NCBI GenBank assembly: GCA_050084515.1
Contig: CM114271.1
Span: 20,088,001-20,152,000, forward strand
Direction of reading: 5' to 3'
DNA length: 64,000 nt
From: Blasia pusilla
Lineage: Eukaryota; Marchantiophyta; Marchantiopsida; Blasiales
The notes under the pieces: model-generated
Seen by the model: only the letters and a program-made list of their open reading frames with translations
Told to the model about the DNA's origin: nothing
The model's database searches: none
Position numbers and translations under genes: made by a program
Part shown: piece by piece, positions 60,655 to 64,000 of the stretch
Position numbering within the stretch: position 1 is the stretch's first letter
Layout of the letters: the number at the start of each line of letters is the position of its first letter

Positions 60655-61107
60655 GAATGCATGAACTCAACTCACATGTGTAGGGCATGGAATACGTGAA
60701 CCTTCTACCTTCGTTTGTTGCACACCAAGGCCCATAGGGTATATTGTATGACCCAAGTACTCAATCTGGTCGTAGAAGAACTTGCACTTGCTTGGATGTA
60801 TCTTCAGCCCATGTAACTACAATCGTCGAAACACCTCCTCTAGATGTCGCTCATGCTCCTCAACCGTGGCGCTAAAGACTACGATGTCATATATATAACA
60901 CCTAGCAAAATCCAGATCTACCAAGATCCTATGCATGACCCTCTAAAACTGAGCCAGGGCGTTCTTTAACCCGAATGGTAAGAACCGCCACTGGTACAAA
61001 CAATCCTTTCCGTGAGGATCGATGCCCCAAAATACCGTCTTCTGCATGTCCTCCAATCTGATAGGAAGTTGATGGTATCCGGCTCGCAAATCCAATGAAC
61101 TGAAGAC
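60655..61107 (-). pseudogene. Ty3 element 1 reverse transcriptase (3' part)
   Basis: Text from the cut edge reads SSLDLRAGYHQLPIRLED, then YQWRFLPFGLKNALAQF, then DFARCYIYDIVVFSATVEEH, GLKIHPSKCKFF and EYLGHTI. RT copies element RNA into DNA. The YxDD-type box reads Y-I-Y-D: the first Asp of the pair (expected YIDDIIVFS) is Tyr, a GAT-to-TAT change near 60888. That substitution alone should abolish polymerase activity. In-frame stops are also present. Confidence 0.85.
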
Positions 61108-61668
61108 TGTCGTGCGAATCCACATCGTCATACAACATACATTGCTAACATACCATAATCACATACATACATAACATAGACGAGAGCATCCACAAACACA
61201 AGTGTACCACAACTGAAATCCGTGAAAGACCTACTGTCATAAAACACGTATAGAATCACATACAATCGAGCCAAACCCACTCTACGATGGGAGAATCTAG
61301 GTCGAAGCTTGCGGGAAACACCATAGCCAAGAGCTCTACTCACTACCAAGGCTAATTCCCAACGCAACAGGCTCAACTCAAAGAACTAACTGTTCTTTGA
61401 GTGCACTCCACCTTATATCCTCCAACCTAAGAGCGGGCCCTACTGGAAAAGTCACCTCAATCGAGTAACCCCAACCCTATGTATGAAATCGCATCTCTAC
61501 CTAGACACTGCGGCCCTACCTAAGGTATGGCCTCTACTAGCACACTATACTCTACGACATAATCCGTATGGTCATGACAGCTGTTGTGCGAATCCACATC
61601 GTTGACATACCATACTCACATACATACATAACATAGACAAGAGCATCCACAAACACAAGTGTACCACA
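61108..61668 (-). mobile_element. 3' LTR of Ty3 element 2, inserted in element 1 RT
   Basis: Plus-strand ends TGTCGTGCG (61108) and GTACCACA (61668) form TG...CA. Terminal direct repeats: 61108-61211 and 61582-61668, sharing GTGCGAATCCACATCGT, CATACATACATAACATAGAC and CATCCACAAACACAAGTG. The polypurine tract lies just right (61671-61680, inverted TTAGGGGCGA). Left of 61108 the RT reading of element 1 (SSLDLRAGYHQ) begins, fixing the insertion site. Total 561 bases. Confidence 0.85.
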
Positions 61669-61680
61669 ACTCGCCCCTAA

Positions 61681-61840
61681 TCAAGCGGTTAGGTCCTCTA
61701 ACTCCAGGTAGCCCTATACATCTACTACATGCTATACACCTTCTTGGGTGCACGAATCAGAAGGCCGGGTGCTAGGTTGCCCCATCGTTAGTCGTACATC
61801 TGTAATCCATATCATGCAAAGATCAAGTCATCTACCTCTC
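61681..61840 (-). other. Element 2 3' non-coding tail
   Basis: Between the pol stop and the polypurine tract. It carries GGTTAGGTCCTCTAACTCCAG (61689-61709) and AGAAGGCCGGGTGCT with CCCCATCGTTAGTCG (about 61760-61795), both shared with element 1 and the element at the window start. Confidence 0.6.
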
Positions 61841-62338
61841 CTAAGTACATCGAGGAAAAACCCACCTTCCAGTAGGAACAACATCCATACGTGGAATCAA
61901 ACACATCATGTGCCAACCCCTAGAACACCGATCACACACCAACATACGGGCTGCGTTACCAGCAGACCCACACAACATGCACCTCAAGCTAGCACGTATC
62001 ATGGCTAAGCTTGGGTCAACAGTACCATCCACATTTGGAAGATGACATGGCGCACAATTACGCACATGGTCCTTCCAAACAACTCCATCACGACCCTCCA
62101 ACATGAGAACTCCAGAAGCTAACACCTCGCGCACTCGTAAAATAGTGCGGCCTGCCGTCACATCCAACGTTATCGGTGCAATCTGCTGCAAATAGAGATA
62201 GTCCCCCACATGGAACCTACAAATCGATGGTCGATAACCTCCACCCCGAATGGTTGCATACCGCAACGTATCCCTGTGTTGAGCAATGGCAAGATTCTCA
62301 AAGGTGTTGGCATAACTCTCCGAAAAGAGCTCGCTCAC
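61841..62338 (-). CDS. Element 2 integrase C-terminus with PHD-like zinc finger
   Basis: An intact 165-codon stretch, the 3' end of pol. It reads ENLAIAQHRDTLRYATIRGG, RFHVGDYLYLQQIAP, TILRVREVLASGVLMLEGRD and VWKDHVRNCAPCH, an SH3/GPY-like domain. The zinc module spans residues 120-164 (61981-61847): C120-x2-C123, C135-x2-C138, H143-x2-C146, W159, F161-x2-C164. Spacing and the pattern ML-VCD-x-C-x-RGWH-x2-C-L, P-x-GRW match the Cys4-His-Cys3 PHD finger, with Phe at the seventh ligand. PHD fingers often bind histone H3 tails, so a role in targeting integration is plausible but inferred. The start given is only the first Met of an open segment; the natural protein is part of the polyprotein. 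Confidence 0.8.
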   Translation of the reverse strand: MSELFSESYANTFENLAIAQHRDTLRYATIRGGGYRPSICRFHVGDYLYLQQIAPITLDVTAGRTILRVREVLASGVLMLEGRDGVVWKDHVRNCAPCHLPNVDGTVDPSLAMIRASLRCMLCGSAGNAARMLVCDRCSRGWHMMCLIPRMDVVPTGRWVFPRCT

Positions 62339-63250
62339 GAGAACACACTCTCATCCACATCTTTGGGTCATCAAGGTTCACCACCTCACTAGACTCCCAA
62401 CAAATTGCTGCTGGCAAGTGTGGATCTTGGCCGTATAACAGAAAATAAGGTGAGAAGGAAGCTAAGGATGCTTGGCGACTGAACCTATACCCCATGGCTA
62501 ACCATGGCAACCGAATATCCGGTCTCCAAGATGCCCTTCAGAGGCCATACTTGCGCAATGCCCTCTTCACCGTCTCGAACCACACGCTCAGCCAAACCAT
62601 CCGCCCTGGATGATCTCGAGACGTGGTCCGATGATCAATCAACGCCTTGTCACACAAGACCTGAAACTCACCTTGAAACTCAGACTGGTCGGTCAAGACT
62701 TGGTGGTGCACCAAAATGACTAAGCACTCTATCAAGAAACGATACGCCGTTCCTCACTTGCCTTGTCGTAATGCCACCAACTCAATCCACTTGGAGAAGT
62801 GCTCCACCATCACCAACACATATCGATGATGTCATCATACCAACGGTAACGGTCCCGCAAAGTCCACACTCCAATGGTAACCCAACCCCATAATAGGCAA
62901 GGGGTGTAACTGTGGTGTAGGGGCATTGAATGATGCCCTCACCCGGTCACAAACCATACAACATGACACCAATCGCTGCGACCGAGTATGCATGCCACGC
63001 CACCAATCTTGACCAAGGAGTAATCTATACGACGCTTTACCCCAAAATGTCCCAACTCCTCATGGGCATGTCGCACAATGCGCTCTCTCTGAGCCAAATA
63101 CGGCACTACTCGTACTCTACCATCCTCCCACACATGGAGAATATGTGTTCCCTCCAATCGATACCTCTTAGCACGTTGAAGAACACGGTCTCGCTCCTTG
63201 GCACTCACTATGCCTGGCACCCTACTGGTCCGTAGGAACTCCAACACCAA
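62298..63250 (-). pseudogene. Element 2 integrase zinc region and frameshifted core
   Basis: 62939-63250 carries RIVRHAHEELGHFGVKRRID, the His part of the zinc-binding domain, and VACILGRSDWCHVVWFVTG in a shifted frame. 62538-62735 carries VLTDQSEFQGEFQVLCDKAL (second catalytic Asp kept as D) and HRTTSRDHPGRMVWL, after which the frame is broken. 62298-62510 gives PWLAMGYRFSRQASLASFSP and YFLLYGQDPHLPAAICWE. Several single-base indels divide the core. Confidence 0.82.
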
Positions 63251-63370
63251 CGCATCATCATGAATATCACGCTGATCCGTACCACCATCTCCAACCTTAG
63301 GATCTCAAGGTGGCCATCTACCCTCGACTAGAGTAAGATATCATGTGGTCCTCCATACTAGAGTCCACCC

Positions 63371-63799
63371 CTAACCAACATAAAAGGCGGATGCATGCCA
63401 ACCTGGCACCATCTCCTCATCAACCTCGCCATGCCATCTAGCCCCAGTTGTATCCTCTTGGCTAGTACATGGGTTCCTACTCAACCCATCAGCATCAAGG
63501 TTGGCAACTCCAGGTCTATGTACCACCTGGAAGTCATACTCCTGTAAGATAAGAGCCCACCGTGCAAGCTTCCCTGTAAGCTTGTCAGACTCCATCAACC
63601 ACTTGAGCGGCTGGTGATTAGTAACAAGGGTGCCAAACAAGTAACACCTAAAGTGTGCCACAGCCCACACTACTGCCAAGCACTCTCCCTCATATGAACT
63701 ATAGCGCGACTCCGCCGCATTATTCGAACGACTTGCATAGGCCACCACAAACTCCATGTGCTCATCATCATGTTGTGTCAACACCGCTCCAAGTCCCAA
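63371..63799 (-). pseudogene. Element 2 RNase H region
   Basis: Reads MGLGAVLTQHDDEHMEFVVA, AYASRSNNAAESRYSSYEGE, TNHQPLKWLMESDKL, LARWALILQEYDFQVVHRPG and NLDADGLSRNP. All main RNase H blocks are present apart from a small deletion before TNHQPLKW (element 1 has FTIIIDHQPLKW there, so the catalytic Asp is lost). Upstream in sense is a short inverted duplication at 63793-63841. Confidence 0.85.
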
Positions 63800-63841
63800 C
63801 CTACTCCAATCAGTGTGTAACTTATTGGAGTAGGTTGGGAC
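63793..63841. repeat. Perfect 18-base inverted duplication in pol
   Basis: Arms GTCCCAACCTACTCCAAT (63793-63810) and its exact reverse complement (63824-63841) flank 13 bases. The left arm is the ancestral pol text (element 1 has GCCCCAACATGCTCCAAT at the matching place). The right arm replaces about 11 bases present in element 1 (GAAAGGACGAT near 60464-60474). See findings. Confidence 0.93.
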
Positions 63842-64000
63842 CCTCTGATAGGTCTCCTCAAGATAGGCGCCGCCACCAACTGGGCCTTAAGCTCCACAAA
63901 AGCTCTCTCCTGATCATCTCCCCAGTGCTACTCTTGATCTGATTTCAGAAATTGGTTCAAAGGCTTTGCCATAGCACTAAATCCCTTCACATACCTCCGA

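Larger units (their letters stand above)
57499..61107 (-). mobile_element. Ty3/gypsy element 1, internal region (RT to 3' end)
   Basis: Minus-strand pol remnant in the order RT, RNase H, integrase, integrase C-terminus with PHD-like finger, non-coding tail and polypurine tract. It is cut at 61107/61108 inside RT by the LTR of element 2, and an unrelated insertion occupies about 58031-58830. Upstream parts (gag, protease, RT start, 5' LTR) would lie beyond the window. Several frameshifts and catalytic substitutions make it defective. Confidence 0.88.
61669..64000 (-). mobile_element. Ty3/gypsy element 2, internal region (continues past window)
   Basis: Same family and gene order as element 1, closest at RNase H and integrase. 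From right to left: RT end (RRYVKGFSAMAKPL near 63950-64000), RNase H, integrase zinc region, broken core, integrase C-terminus with PHD-like finger, conserved non-coding tail, polypurine tract. Frameshifts in the core (62.5-62.95 kb) and a stop near 63.93 kb make it defective, yet the C-terminal region is intact over 165 codons. Confidence 0.9.

Overview
The window reads as nuclear DNA of a land plant. It has spliced genes with canonical GT/AG introns, long A+T-rich intergenic DNA, Ty1/copia and Ty3/gypsy LTR retrotransposons, a Helitron and long (AG)n tracts. The clearest host gene is a plant-type ureidoglycolate lyase/hydrolase-like gene. I cannot fix the species from the sequence; a bryophyte or another plant with small islands of genes in retrotransposon DNA would fit, but that is a guess.

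Layout. 0-1.5 kb: 3' end of a plus-strand LTR element with a rearranged LTR. 2.9-4.4 kb: decayed copia element, cut by an LTR fragment carrying a long (AG)n tract (4.4-5.0 kb). 6.0-8.9 kb: minus-strand chromovirus with an internally deleted integrase and a chromodomain. 9.2-11.1 kb: decayed plus-strand gag-like region. 12-16.7 kb: non-coding DNA with small tandem and inverted repeats. 16.7-18.4 kb: two-exon ureidoglycolate lyase-family gene (minus). 20.75-21.2 kb: LTR fragment. 23.75-27.5 kb: multi-exon minus-strand gene for an unrecognised membrane protein, with a GC-rich upstream region at 27.5-28.8 kb. 28.8-46 kb: mostly unassigned A+T-rich DNA with an LTR at 30.8-31.5 kb, an LTR fragment at 39.4-40.0 kb, a decayed Ty3 reverse transcriptase at 41.4-42.1 kb and several G+C-rich islets. 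46.4-50.6 kb: decayed Helitron with HUH Rep and PIF1-like helicase. 51.8-56.7 kb: small repeat families, including a degenerate array at 54.9-55.8 kb. 56.7-64 kb: two related Ty3 elements on the minus strand, the second inserted into the reverse transcriptase of the first and running off the window.

The main discovery candidate is in this Ty3 family. Both copies at 57.5-64 kb end their integrase region with a PHD-finger-like zinc module, where chromoviruses carry a chromodomain. A second recurring oddity is the LTR design: the LTR begins and ends with the same roughly 90-135 bp direct repeat, seen in three LTRs of differing sequence, with a further rearranged copy at the window start. A third is a set of short-spacer inverted duplications; one can be polarised against a related copy and looks like a template-switch scar.

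The two host genes show no functional link. Most of the window is layered retrotransposon debris around them.
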